Source of the DNA: Fructobacillus parabroussonetiae
Lineage (GTDB): Bacteria > Bacillota > Bacilli > Lactobacillales > Lactobacillaceae
DNA length: 64,000 nucleotides
Assembly (NCBI RefSeq): GCF_018437265.1
Contig: NZ_JAAMFL010000001.1
Coordinates: forward strand, 124,001-188,000
Direction of reading: 5' to 3'
Every line of letters starts with the position of its first letter. Within the stretch, counting starts at the first letter, position 1. The position numbers and the translations under genes were made by a program. Of the stretch, positions 24,109-32,972 are shown in pieces. The notes under the pieces are model-generated. The model was not told the DNA's origin and did not search any database. It was given only the letters and a program-made list of their open reading frames with translations.

Positions 24109-25047
24109 TTATGGCGTGGCCGTCTTGGCCTTATTGGCTGATTCGCCTGGTCGACCGGACTTGTTGTCCAAAATCAATTCACGAATTAAGTTCACGACTT
24201 CGGGGTTTTCGGGCAGCTTTGAGTGCTGGGCGTTATCGCCGGAAACCGTGGTTTGCGTGTACTTGGCGACTTTTTTCTGGAAGATATACTTACCGGACAA
24301 GACGGATTGCACGTTGACCGTTCCGTCATCCGTATAGTCATCCGAGCCGGCGACGGAATAGACCGTCAGGTCGGATGGCAGCTCGTCTGATCCGTCAATA
24401 AAGTCACTTAACATGGTCGTTTTCTTCGTCGTGGATGATTCGGAGAAGTTAAAGGGTGTCCCGAGTGTCATCAGCGTCTTGATGTGGAAACTAGTTGCGG
24501 AGTAGTAGTTTTCCAGGTAATCCGTCCAAATCAAGCCACCGTTTGAGTGGCCGACGGCCGAGAAGTTTCGGAAGTGATACTTGGATTGCAAGTCCGTCAT
24601 GACCGTTCCAAGTGATTGGGCGTCGGCTTGAACCGTTGGGTAATTATCCTGGTTCCGTTCAAAGCCGACCACAATAAATGGCTGGCGGCTAGAAGTGGAG
24701 AGATGACCAGAATAGGACAAGGAACCATCCGTGTTCACCTGCACCTTCAAAATGGAATGGGTACCAGAAGAGGACTTGCTCTCTGAATTAAGCGTAGTAA
24801 AGAGCGAGTTGAAACGCTGAATGGTCGCCGATGAACCGGGCACAAAGATGACTGGTTGAATCCGTGACTTTTGGATGGCCCGGTCGTTTTGGTGCTCGGA
24901 AAGCATCCACATGCGACCAAGGACGGCGAGAATGACAACGGCGACGATTGTTAGGGACAGGGCCCACTTCGATGAACGAGCGGTTGTCTGCCAGAAAAGT
25001 CGGAGTTTTTTAGGCCAAGAAAGTCCTTGTTTACTTGATTGAGCCAT
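24109..25047 (-). CDS. Membrane-anchored alpha/beta hydrolase, DUF915 type
   Basis: 312 residues. A membrane anchor (about residues 27-50) follows a basic N-terminus, so the catalytic domain faces outside. VIFVPGSSAT is the oxyanion strand, GHSNGG holds the nucleophilic Ser, Asp is likely in SVAGSDDYTDDG, and the His in AQHSKLPENP completes the triad. DUF915 proteins are lipase-like surface hydrolases of lactic bacteria with poorly known substrates. AAGGAGG lies 6 nt before ATG 25047; the gene overlaps the EIIC-like gene by 17 nt. Confidence 0.82.
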   Translation of the reverse strand: MAQSSKQGLSWPKKLRLFWQTTARSSKWALSLTIVAVVILAVLGRMWMLSEHQNDRAIQKSRIQPVIFVPGSSATIQRFNSLFTTLNSESKSSSGTHSILKVQVNTDGSLSYSGHLSTSSRQPFIVVGFERNQDNYPTVQADAQSLGTVMTDLQSKYHFRNFSAVGHSNGGLIWTDYLENYYSATSFHIKTLMTLGTPFNFSESSTTKKTTMLSDFIDGSDELPSDLTVYSVAGSDDYTDDGTVNVQSVLSGKYIFQKKVAKYTQTTVSGDNAQHSKLPENPEVVNLIRELILDNKSGRPGESANKAKTATP

Positions 25048-26263
25048 TGGCATCCTCCTTTTCAAGGCGTTTTACAAAGGGCCAGTAGATGGCAACCGAC
25101 CCGAGCAAAATGATGCCCGTTATTAACAGGGCATCGAGTGGGGTCTGAGAGGCAAAAAATGAAAGCAACAGGTGTGGGGCCCCGGATGGCGTCGAGAAAA
25201 CCGTTGGGCGCAGAACGCCGACTTTAATGAAGAAAGAGGTTAGCGCAGTACCGTAAGTTGACGCCAAAACCATGGGCACCAAAGTCAGGGGCCGGGAAAA
25301 GAGCGGTAATCCGTAGGTTAAGATTTTATTGGAATCAAAGACAGCAGGAACCAGTGACCAGAGGCCTAACCGTCGGTTTTTGCGTTGCTTCAAAAAGAGC
25401 AAGCAAATGGCCAGTGCCAGTGTGCCACCAACACCACCAATCAAAGCCGAAGTCGTCAAAACCGAATAGGGGTTTTGCGGATAGGGCAAGGTGGCCATGA
25501 TAGCTTGATAAACGGCATTGAGGTTGCCGTTTACCTGGGATAGATCCGTTGCTGCCGTCGTGAGGTCGGTGGGGATGGCAAATCCGAGAAAAAAAGCGAT
25601 GGGCAGCAAAATGGCGGTGATGATCATGCCGTACCAGTGGGAGAAGAAGTCAAGCGAGAAGAACCCATTAAAGGAAGCTTGGCTAACCTGACTGGGAATA
25701 ATTGAGCAGAGGGTAATCAGCAAGGTCAAGATGATGGCCGCCCAGAAAAGATAGGCAAAGCCAAAATCGGTTAATTTTCCCTTGGTCCATTTGGTCAAAT
25801 AAACAAAGGACAGGTTGGATAGGTAAGTGACAAGCAAAACGAAGACCAGGTAGATGGCTGATTGGTTGGCATAGGTAAAAGTCGTTAGACCATAAATCAA
25901 GGCCATGGCAAAGCTAACTAAAACGGGCAGCATCTCGTCTTTTACAAAACCAAGGTCGTCGAGTTTGGCTTCGAGATAATACTTCGTCCACAAAGCGGCG
26001 ACAAAGGCGAGAATGAGGTAATCAAAGGCAGCTGTCAGTGACTGCAAATTCTGCGCAAAAAACATCAGCTTCAAGCGCACGTGAAAAATCGTGGGGATGA
26101 GGGCAGAGGGTTCAAAGAAGAGCTTACCAACTAAATGAAGGTAAACGTTAATGATGACGAACGGCACGACTTTTTTGAAAGCGGCAAAAAGGGTTTTAAT
26201 TGGTAAATGGGTTAACCATCTGTTGTCAAAGTCGACGAGCTTATTGAGCGTTTTCGAAAACAT
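25031..26263 (-). CDS. Orphan PTS EIIC-like permease (lactose/cellobiose family)
   Basis: 410 residues, about ten membrane helices. NPYSVLTTSALIGGVGGTLALA and the C-terminal IYWPFVKRLEKED resemble the EIIC of the lactose/cellobiose family, where PF/KxYEK is a family ending. No EIIA or EIIB domain, gene or sugar hydrolase is nearby. It overlaps an exported hydrolase gene. It could borrow EIIB from another system, transport without phosphorylation, or be a repurposed membrane protein. The ribosome site GAAGG is weak. Confidence 0.68.
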   Translation of the reverse strand: MFSKTLNKLVDFDNRWLTHLPIKTLFAAFKKVVPFVIINVYLHLVGKLFFEPSALIPTIFHVRLKLMFFAQNLQSLTAAFDYLILAFVAALWTKYYLEAKLDDLGFVKDEMLPVLVSFAMALIYGLTTFTYANQSAIYLVFVLLVTYLSNLSFVYLTKWTKGKLTDFGFAYLFWAAIILTLLITLCSIIPSQVSQASFNGFFSLDFFSHWYGMIITAILLPIAFFLGFAIPTDLTTAATDLSQVNGNLNAVYQAIMATLPYPQNPYSVLTTSALIGGVGGTLALAICLLFLKQRKNRRLGLWSLVPAVFDSNKILTYGLPLFSRPLTLVPMVLASTYGTALTSFFIKVGVLRPTVFSTPSGAPHLLLSFFASQTPLDALLITGIILLGSVAIYWPFVKRLEKEDANGSIK

Positions 26264-26318
26264 AGGGACCTTCTTTACTTCAAGCCTGTTCCGACTGGCT
26301 ATGCACTAGCTGATTTTG

Positions 26319-26327
26319 TGCTATAAT
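26319..26327 (+). promoter_or_regulatory. Promoter of the dlt operon, extended -10
   Basis: TGCTATAAT (TATAAT 26322-26327) without a good -35. It lies 82 nt before dltX. Confidence 0.7.
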
Positions 26328-26344
26328 AGGCGAAGTATTTTGTT

Positions 26345-26379
26345 GTGTAGTAACGGCCAATCTGCCGCTAATTATACAC
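26345..26379 (+). promoter_or_regulatory. Hairpin in the dlt leader
   Basis: GTGTA (26345-26349) pairs with TACAC (26375-26379), and inside CGGC (26354-26357) with GCCG (26364-26367). No T run follows, so it is a leader structure, not a terminator. Confidence 0.4.
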
Positions 26380-26409
26380 TAATTGGAAAGAATTTGGGGG
26401 CATGTCGCG

Positions 26410-26550
26410 ATGTTTCAACGCTTCATCAAACGGCCTTGGGTTGCCTTTGTGGCGAAAACCTTGGCTTATTTTCTAATCATGTTGTTCTTAATTTATTTAT
26501 ACGGTTACTCGGGTGTAACCGGTGGTCACTTTATCTATAACGAGTTCTAA
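26410..26550 (+). CDS. dltX: DltX, small membrane protein for teichoic acid D-alanylation
   Basis: 46 residues, too short for most gene finders. One membrane helix (about residues 12-32) and the diagnostic C-terminus GGHFIYNEF identify DltX. The conserved C-terminal tail is known to engage DltB and carry D-alanine across the membrane pathway. It is first in the operon, 11 nt before dltA. The ribosome site is only a G-rich stretch (26396-26400). Confidence 0.93.
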   Translation: MFQRFIKRPWVAFVAKTLAYFLIMLFLIYLYGYSGVTGGHFIYNEF

Positions 26551-26561
26551 GAGGTTTCAAA

Positions 26562-28091
26562 ATGATTGAAAATATTTACCAACACATTGATCAGTACGCT
26601 ACAGAAAACCCAGACAAAATCGCCTACAACGAAATGGGTGTTACCCACACTTATGGCGAATTAAAGGCTTATTCCGATTCACTGGCCGCCTTTTTAGACG
26701 AACAGGGAATTGCCGAAAAGGCACCAATCATGGTTTTTGGTGGTCACCAATTCGAAATGGTTGCCGCTTTCTTGGCTGCCGTTAAGTCCGGACACGCCTA
26801 TGCCCCTGTTGATAAGGATTCGACAAACGATCGAATCGAAAACATCTTGGAAATTGGGCAACCAGCCGCTGTGATTGCCTTGGATGAATTGCCAATGGCC
26901 ATTACGTCCGTTCCCGTTTACCAGGGCGAAGAGTTGACGAAGGCCTTTACGGCGAACCGCTCTTATGAATTGACGCACCCGGTTTCGGGGGATGAAAACT
27001 ACTACATCATCTTCACGTCAGGAACGACTGGTAAGCCAAAGGGTGTTCAGATTTCCCACAAGAACGCACTTTCTTACATTAACTGGATGCTTGGGGATGA
27101 CTTTGACTTGAAAGACGGTCAAAACATCTTGGCCCAAACGCCATTCTCCTTTGATGTGTCCGTCATGTCATGGGCCGGTGCTTTGTTGACCGGTGGTGTG
27201 ATGAAGGCTTTGCCAAAAGAAGTGGCCGATGACTTTAAGCAGCTCTTTGCGGCTTTGCCAGAAATGGACTTGGACCGTTGGGTTTCAACGCCATCATTTG
27301 CCAACGTGGCTTTGTTATCACCGGATTTCAACGCCGAAAACTATCCTCGTTTGAAGACTTTTCTCTTCTGTGGTGAAGTGTTGACCTCTGCTACTTCAAA
27401 GAAGTTGCGCGAGCGCTTCCCTGAAGCAAAGATCTACAACACCTATGGACCAACAGAAGCCACGGTTGCCGTTTCCGCTTTGGAAATTACGGACGAGGTC
27501 TTGGCCAAGTATGACAAGTTGCCAATTGGTTATATGAAAGAAGATATGACGGCAACCATCATGGACAAGGAAGGCACGGTCTTGCCTGCTGGTGAAGCCG
27601 GTGAGCTTGTTTTGTCAGGACCTGCTGTTTCAAAGGGTTATCTAAACAATCCTGAAAAGACGGCAGCCGCCTTCCTCGAAGTGGCTGGTCAACCAGGATA
27701 CAAGACCGGTGACCTCTGTTATGCTGACGCCGATGCCCTCTTGCATTACAAGGGCCGGATGGACTTCCAAATCAAGTTGCACGGTTTCCGAATCGAGCTT
27801 GAAGAGGTGGCCCAGCACTTAACGCAATCACAGTGGGTTGAACAAGCCGCTGCCGTTCCACGTTACGATCAAAATGGTGACGTCAAGCAGATGCTGGCCA
27901 TTGTGGTGCCAAAGAAAAACGACTTTGAGAAGCCTTTGGATTTGACCAACGCCATCCGCACGGATTTGAAGGATATCATCATGCCATACATGATGCCAAC
28001 CCGTTTCATCTACCGTGACAAGATGCCGTTGACGCAAAACGGAAAGATTGATTTGAAGGGCTTGATTGCTGAGGTGAACGGCAATGCCTAA
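26562..28091 (+). CDS. dltA: D-alanine:D-alanyl carrier protein ligase (DltA)
   Basis: 509-residue ANL-superfamily adenylating enzyme that activates D-alanine and loads it on DltC. The P-loop-like IIFTSGTTGKPKGVQ (near residue 145), NTYGPTEATV, the YKTGD motif and the C-terminal Lys in LTQNGKIDLKGL are all present. It overlaps dltB by 8 nt. D-alanine would come from the alanine racemase encoded at 31345. Confidence 0.96.
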   Translation: MIENIYQHIDQYATENPDKIAYNEMGVTHTYGELKAYSDSLAAFLDEQGIAEKAPIMVFGGHQFEMVAAFLAAVKSGHAYAPVDKDSTNDRIENILEIGQPAAVIALDELPMAITSVPVYQGEELTKAFTANRSYELTHPVSGDENYYIIFTSGTTGKPKGVQISHKNALSYINWMLGDDFDLKDGQNILAQTPFSFDVSVMSWAGALLTGGVMKALPKEVADDFKQLFAALPEMDLDRWVSTPSFANVALLSPDFNAENYPRLKTFLFCGEVLTSATSKKLRERFPEAKIYNTYGPTEATVAVSALEITDEVLAKYDKLPIGYMKEDMTATIMDKEGTVLPAGEAGELVLSGPAVSKGYLNNPEKTAAAFLEVAGQPGYKTGDLCYADADALLHYKGRMDFQIKLHGFRIELEEVAQHLTQSQWVEQAAAVPRYDQNGDVKQMLAIVVPKKNDFEKPLDLTNAIRTDLKDIIMPYMMPTRFIYRDKMPLTQNGKIDLKGLIAEVNGNA

Positions 28092-29301
28092 CTTACAACC
28101 CTATGCAGATCCCAACTATTTCGTTTACCTCCTGTTGGCCCTGGTGCCACTCGCGGTTGGCCTCTACTTCGGGAAGCGCTTCGTTACCTACGAGATTCTG
28201 GTTTCCTTAGCCTTTATTTTTTTGATTTTTGATGAAGGTCACTACGTAAATCAGGGTGTTGCCCTCATTATTTACTCGATTTGGCAATTCTGTTTAGCCT
28301 GGGGCTACATTACTTACCGAAAAAAGTACAATAATGGCCTGGTCTTTTATGGAACAGTGGCGCTTTCAATCTTGCCAATTATTTTGGTCCGACTGTCGGG
28401 CGCTGGTATTTTCCACACCCAACTGTCCCTGCTCGGTTTCTTGGGTATTTCTTATCTGACTTTTCGTTCGACCGGAATGATTATTGAAGCCCGCGATGGC
28501 GCGGTTAAGAACTTCCATCCCGTGATGTTCTTGCGCTTCATGCTCTTCATGCCGACTTTGTCATCTGGACCAATTGACCGTTATTCGCGTTTTGCAAAAG
28601 ATGCGGCGGTTGCGCCAGAACGTAGCCACTACATCGATATGCTTGGCAACGCGACGAAGAAGTTGTTCTTAGGATTTGTTTACAAATTTATTTTGTCTTA
28701 CTACTTTGGTCAAATGGTCTATCCATATTTCCAAAGCATGGCAATGTCGGATGCTCACCATGGCATGATCTTGTCTTGGTGGTTGATTCCAGTTGCCTAT
28801 TCCTACGGCATGTATCTCTTCTTTGACTTTGCCGGTTACTCACTCTTTGCCCTGGCCATTTCATACGTCATGGGTATTGAGTCACCAATTAACTTTAACA
28901 AGCCATATGGTTCAAAGAACATTAAAGAGTTCTGGAACCGTTGGCACATGTCACTGTCTTTTTGGTTCCGTGACTTTGTCTTCATGCGCTTCGTTTTCTT
29001 AATGTTGAAGAAGAAGTGGATTAAGAACCGCAACACCGTGTCAACCATCGCTTATTTTGTTAATATGTTGGTGATGGGACTCTGGCACGGTTTGACCTGG
29101 TATTACGTGCTCTATGGTTTGATGCACGCCAGTGGAATGGCCCTAAACGATGCTTGGATTCGCTTTAAGCGCAAGCACAAGGGACTGGTGCCACACAACA
29201 AGTTTACCGAAGGGTTTGCCGTCGTTTTGACCTTCCACTTCGTCTTGTTAACCTTCTTGGTTTTCTGTGGCTTCCTAGATACTTTCTGGTTCCACCGTTA
29301 A
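28084..29301 (+). CDS. dltB: DltB, MBOAT-family D-alanyl transferase
   Basis: 405-residue polytopic membrane protein of the MBOAT family. The catalytic His is in VMGLWHGLTWYY and a second conserved His in GLMHASGMAL; the funnel segment EFWNRWHMSLSFWFRDFVF (split) is also typical. It moves D-alanine from DltC across the membrane. Its start lies within the dltA end, so the two are translationally coupled. Confidence 0.95.
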   Translation: MPNLQPYADPNYFVYLLLALVPLAVGLYFGKRFVTYEILVSLAFIFLIFDEGHYVNQGVALIIYSIWQFCLAWGYITYRKKYNNGLVFYGTVALSILPIILVRLSGAGIFHTQLSLLGFLGISYLTFRSTGMIIEARDGAVKNFHPVMFLRFMLFMPTLSSGPIDRYSRFAKDAAVAPERSHYIDMLGNATKKLFLGFVYKFILSYYFGQMVYPYFQSMAMSDAHHGMILSWWLIPVAYSYGMYLFFDFAGYSLFALAISYVMGIESPINFNKPYGSKNIKEFWNRWHMSLSFWFRDFVFMRFVFLMLKKKWIKNRNTVSTIAYFVNMLVMGLWHGLTWYYVLYGLMHASGMALNDAWIRFKRKHKGLVPHNKFTEGFAVVLTFHFVLLTFLVFCGFLDTFWFHR

Positions 29302-29341
29302 AAACAAGTAACTAAAGAATAGAATAGCGAGGAAATATAAA

Positions 29342-29578
29342 ATGGATGTAAAAGCAGGTGTATTAGAAATTATCCAAGACGTAACTGGTGAGGACATGTC
29401 CAACCAAATGGATGAAAACCTTTTTGATTCAGGTTTGCTTGATTCAATGGCAACGGTTGAAATGCTGCTTGCTTTGGAATCACGTTTCAACATCCAAGCG
29501 CCAGTTTCAGAATTGGCTCGTGAAGATTGGGATACGACCAACAAGATCGTGGCAAGTGTTACTTCACTGATGGGATAA
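29342..29578 (+). CDS. dltC: D-alanyl carrier protein (DltC)
   Basis: 78-residue acidic carrier with the phosphopantetheine Ser in FDSGLLDSMATVE (Ser about residue 38). It is charged by AcpS and carries D-alanine thioester. It lies 40 nt after dltB with GAGGAAA before ATG 29342. Confidence 0.95.
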   Translation: MDVKAGVLEIIQDVTGEDMSNQMDENLFDSGLLDSMATVEMLLALESRFNIQAPVSELAREDWDTTNKIVASVTSLMG

Positions 29579-29584
29579 AACCTC

Positions 29585-30877
29585 ATGTCGAACAAGAAAA
29601 AACTTTGGCGGATTTTTGGTCCAGTGCTGGTTGCCTTTGGCTTGTTAGCACTGGTCTTCCTTCTGCCATTCTCTTTAACGAATTATAGTCAAAAGAGTTT
29701 ACAAGAATCGTCCGTTTCTTTTTCAAACCAATTGGTTAAAGGCGAAGCGGTCAAAAACGCCGCTTTTGCGGATAAAAAAGTGAATTATGTGCCATTCTTT
29801 GGTTCGTCTGAACTTTCTCGAATCGATTCGCTTCACCCTTCGGTTTTGGCTGAAAAGTATCACCGGAACTACCAACCCTTCATGTTGGGAAAGGCCGGTT
29901 CGGATTCCCTCGTTCACTTCCTGAACATGCAGGAAATGCAGGGAACCTTGAAGACGAAAAAGGCCGTTTATGTGGTTTCACCACAATGGTTTACCAAGAC
30001 GGGGTCGGATGCCGGCTTTGATCTGTTCTACTCGCCTTTGCAGGTGGTGGACTGGTTATTAAACCTTGACCAAAACAAGCCAAGGGCAACCGATCAGTTC
30101 GTGGCTTCACAAGTCTTGCAGCGTTCCGTTGTTAAAAACAACGCTTATTACAACCGACTTTTGACAAAGGTTGAAAAGGGCGAGCAGTTGTCAGAAACCA
30201 ATCTGTCAACCTTGCGATTGAAGCACCGGATTTTGTCTCGACAAGATGCGCTGTTCTCCCGTTTTGAAAAGACATCAAACTATCAAAACCGTGTCTTGCC
30301 AGCTGCTAAGTCCTTGCCAACGACCTACTCAAAGAATGTCTTGGACCGCATTGGTTATGATGAAGGAAAGAAGGGGACGTCAAACAACCCATTCCACATT
30401 AAGAACTCCTTCTACACGACCCGGGTAATGGCCGAAAAGAAGGCTTTGAAGGGCGCACAAAAGGACTATGATTACACACAGTCCGTTGAGTATGCCTACT
30501 TCCAGTCTGTTCTTGATAACTTCGCTAAGAACCACACGGACGTGATGTTTGTCATTACGCCGGTTAACCAGCGTTGGGCCAAGTACACTGGTTTGAACAA
30601 TACGATGTACCAGCAATCGGTTCAAAAGATTAAGTATCAGTTGCAAAGCCAAGGCTTTAACAACATCGCCGACTTGTCACAAGACGGCGGCGAAGACTAC
30701 TTTATGCAGGATACGATTCACGTCGGTTGGCGTGGATGGTTAGCATTGGATCAGTACTTGAATCCGTTCTTGTCGAGTGCCAAGACGGAAACAAACTACC
30801 AGATTAATAACCGGTTCTTATCAAAGGATTGGCAGAACTTAAAGCCGAGTCAACAATCGGTTGAAAGTTTCCAATAA
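29585..30877 (+). CDS. dltD: DltD, membrane-anchored teichoic acid D-alanyl transferase
   Basis: 430 residues. One N-terminal membrane anchor (about residues 10-32), then an extracellular SGNH/GDSL-like domain with the nucleophile Ser in FFGSSELSR and the Asp/His pair in QDTIHVGWRGW. It completes D-alanine transfer onto lipoteichoic acid. It begins 6 nt after dltC and ends the operon at a terminator. Confidence 0.94.
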   Translation: MSNKKKLWRIFGPVLVAFGLLALVFLLPFSLTNYSQKSLQESSVSFSNQLVKGEAVKNAAFADKKVNYVPFFGSSELSRIDSLHPSVLAEKYHRNYQPFMLGKAGSDSLVHFLNMQEMQGTLKTKKAVYVVSPQWFTKTGSDAGFDLFYSPLQVVDWLLNLDQNKPRATDQFVASQVLQRSVVKNNAYYNRLLTKVEKGEQLSETNLSTLRLKHRILSRQDALFSRFEKTSNYQNRVLPAAKSLPTTYSKNVLDRIGYDEGKKGTSNNPFHIKNSFYTTRVMAEKKALKGAQKDYDYTQSVEYAYFQSVLDNFAKNHTDVMFVITPVNQRWAKYTGLNNTMYQQSVQKIKYQLQSQGFNNIADLSQDGGEDYFMQDTIHVGWRGWLALDQYLNPFLSSAKTETNYQINNRFLSKDWQNLKPSQQSVESFQ

Positions 30878-30888
30878 TGAACAAAAAG

Positions 30889-30930
30889 AGCGTTGCAGAG
30901 CGATTTATTCGCCCAAGCAACGCTTTTTTG
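30889..30930 (+). terminator. Terminator of the dlt operon
   Basis: AGCGTTGC (30889-30896) and GCAACGCT (30917-30924) around a 20-nt loop, T run after. Confidence 0.75.
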
Positions 30931-30931
30931 T

Positions 30932-30937
30932 TAGAAT
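30932..30937 (+). promoter_or_regulatory. Candidate -10 of acpS, possibly a leaderless transcript
   Basis: TAGAAT at 30932-30937 places the start at or next to the ATG at 30944. The AAAGG before that ATG is too close to act as a Shine-Dalgarno. Confidence 0.35.
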
Positions 30938-30943
30938 AAAGGT

Positions 30944-31345
30944 ATGATTATTGGTATTGGAAACGACATGGAATCCATTGCTCGAATCGAGGCGGTCCTC
31001 GAACGACGGCCAAATTTTTTGTCGACAATTTTGACAAAAGAAGAGATTCAAGCCGCTTCGGAACGAACGGGGAAACACTACCTGGAGTTTGTTGCGGGTC
31101 GTTTCTCAGCCAAAGAGGCTTATTCAAAGGCCCTTGGGACCGGCATCGGGAAAAAGGCAGCTTGGCAGGATATCACCATTTTGAATGCACCCTCCGGCCG
31201 TCCGGAGATCCGTGTTCGAGGGCAGAAAGCGACTTTGTCTGTGGCCATTACCCATTCTGGGGACTATGTTTCAACAATTGTGGTGATTGAGAAACTGTCC
31301 TGCTTTGAAAGAATGAAGAAGAAACACTGGGAGAAAAAACGCTAA
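30944..31345 (+). CDS. acpS: Holo-ACP synthase
   Basis: 133 residues. The N-terminal IGIGNDMESIARIE (Asp binds magnesium) and FVAGRFSAKEAYSKALGTG (split; catalytic Glu) motifs are diagnostic. It transfers phosphopantetheine from CoA to AcpP and DltC, both encoded in this window. AAAGG is only about 1 nt before ATG 30944, so the ribosome site is abnormal. The C-terminus has an extra basic tail (FERMKKKHWEKKR). Its stop overlaps the alr start (TAATG). Confidence 0.94.
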   Translation: MIIGIGNDMESIARIEAVLERRPNFLSTILTKEEIQAASERTGKHYLEFVAGRFSAKEAYSKALGTGIGKKAAWQDITILNAPSGRPEIRVRGQKATLSVAITHSGDYVSTIVVIEKLSCFERMKKKHWEKKR

Positions 31346-32484
31346 TGAATAAGAACGAAGCCCTAACTCGCCGTGGGTTGGCCTTTCTTCGATCAAAAGA
31401 GGCGCTTGTTCAAAACGCAAAAAAAACCATGGCACAGGCTCACGCCAAGCGCTTGATTGCCGTTATTAAAGCCAACGCCTACGGCCATGGCGATGTTTGG
31501 GCAGCAAAAACACTCTACGAACAGTTGGCTGTTCATGACTTTGCCGTGGCCACGGTGAAAGAAGCCTTGCGTGTTCGTGCCGCTTTTTTGAAAGAAGACG
31601 TTCAAGTCCTTTTGTTGGGCGTGCAACCGGCAGAGCAAGCCGCTTTGATGGCTGAAAACAAGATTGCAACGGTGGCTGGCTCATTCGATTGGCTACGCCG
31701 TGCAAAAGAGTCGTTAAAGGCTGAAAAGCGCCAGCAACGACTGGTTGTTCATTTGGCCGTCGATACGGGAATGGGCCGTGTTGGCGCAAAGACCGAAGAG
31801 GAGTTAGCCTCAATGGTGGACTTTGTTCGGCAAGATGAGAGCTTTGAATTGGGTGGCGTCATGACGCATTTTGCCACGGCCGATGATCATAATCAAGCGT
31901 ATTACGATCAGCAGCTAGCCGATTTCATCCACTTGGTCACGGACCTGGACATTCCTGAGAAATACTGGCACCTGGCTAATTCGGGTAGTGCCCTCTTCCA
32001 TGCCGATCAAGTACCAACGCAGACCATCCGTGTTGGGGCGGCGCTTTACGGCTTTAATCCGGCTGATGGAGAATATGCCTTGCCAATTGACTTAGAACCC
32101 GTGGGTCGCTTGGTTGGCCGTATTTGGGCGGTCCACCGGCTCTTAAAGGGGGAATCGCTTTCCTACGGGGCAACCTATACGGCTAAAAAGGATGAGTGGG
32201 TCGCCACGGTACCGATTGGCTATGCCGATGGCTGGACGAGACGACTTTCCGGGATGTCGGTGCTGGTGAATGGGCAACGAGAGAAAGTCTTGGGCCGGGT
32301 GACGATGGATCAAATCGTCATTTCTTTGCCGGAAGCATTACCCGTGAACACCGAAGTGACCTTTATTGGGCAGGAGGGTTCAGAAAGCATTTCGATTGAA
32401 GACGTCGCTCGTTATGCCGGGACCATCCCGCACGAAATACTAACGGGCATCTCAGACCGGGTTCCCCGTGTTGACGTCGACTGA
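31345..32484 (+). CDS. alr: Alanine racemase
   Basis: 379-residue PLP fold-type III enzyme making D-alanine for peptidoglycan and for the dlt system. The PLP Lys is in AVIKANAYGHG (near residue 38), and the catalytic Tyr is in SLSYGATYTA. Typical lengths and the TAATG overlap with acpS match the common acpS-alr order in Firmicutes. Confidence 0.95.
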   Translation: MNKNEALTRRGLAFLRSKEALVQNAKKTMAQAHAKRLIAVIKANAYGHGDVWAAKTLYEQLAVHDFAVATVKEALRVRAAFLKEDVQVLLLGVQPAEQAALMAENKIATVAGSFDWLRRAKESLKAEKRQQRLVVHLAVDTGMGRVGAKTEEELASMVDFVRQDESFELGGVMTHFATADDHNQAYYDQQLADFIHLVTDLDIPEKYWHLANSGSALFHADQVPTQTIRVGAALYGFNPADGEYALPIDLEPVGRLVGRIWAVHRLLKGESLSYGATYTAKKDEWVATVPIGYADGWTRRLSGMSVLVNGQREKVLGRVTMDQIVISLPEALPVNTEVTFIGQEGSESISIEDVARYAGTIPHEILTGISDRVPRVDVD

Positions 32485-32522
32485 TAAAAGGGCCTTAGCC
32501 CGTACATAGAAAAGGAAAAAAG

Positions 32523-32900
32523 ATGACAGCAGATTATGAAAACGTTCGCCGAGGGGACGTCTTCTTTGCGGACTTAAAGCAGGGGGTTGGCTCCGAACAA
32601 AGTGGGGTTCGGCCAGTCCTGATTATTCAAAACGACCGGGGCAATCAGAATGCGCCAACGACCATTGTGGCAGCGATTACTTCCAAGATCATGAAGGCAA
32701 AATTGCCGACCCATGTTCTGCTCCCCGAAAAAGAAGGCATCATGAAAAAGGATTCGATCATTTTAACCGAGCAGGTTCGGACGGTCGATAAGTTGCGCCT
32801 GCGCGATCGAATTGGGCATTTGGAAGCAAATAATGATACGATGAAGGCAGTTGAAAAGGCCTTGCTCGTTTCGCTCGGGATTTCAGCGAAAGGGCTTTAA
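32523..32900 (+). CDS. mazF: MazF/PemK-family endoribonuclease toxin
   Basis: 125 residues with the MazF fold: RRGDVFFADLKQGVGSEQSGVRPVLIIQND (split) holds the catalytic Arg, and the later Thr is in AAITSK. It matches B. subtilis NdoA in sequence and in place behind alr. An antitoxin gene would be expected between alr and mazF, but the gap is only 38 nt. The start ATG 32523 has AAAAGGAAAAA upstream. Either the antitoxin is elsewhere, or the toxin acts alone in a regulatory role. Confidence 0.88.
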   Translation: MTADYENVRRGDVFFADLKQGVGSEQSGVRPVLIIQNDRGNQNAPTTIVAAITSKIMKAKLPTHVLLPEKEGIMKKDSIILTEQVRTVDKLRLRDRIGHLEANNDTMKAVEKALLVSLGISAKGL

Positions 32901-32912
32901 TTTAACCTTAAT
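32896..32912 (+). promoter_or_regulatory. Candidate CiaR-like direct repeat
   Basis: TTTAAT, 5 nt, CTTAAT is a 6-5-6 repeat like the CiaR site TTTAAG-n5-TTTAAG of streptococci, placed about 60 nt before the response regulator. A third TTAAT lies at 32922. It overlaps the mazF stop. Autoregulation is inference. Confidence 0.35.
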
Positions 32913-32972
32913 CTATTCCTGTTAATTTGGTAAGAATAAGGATTCACTCGGCTTTTAGAAGGGAAGGCAAAC

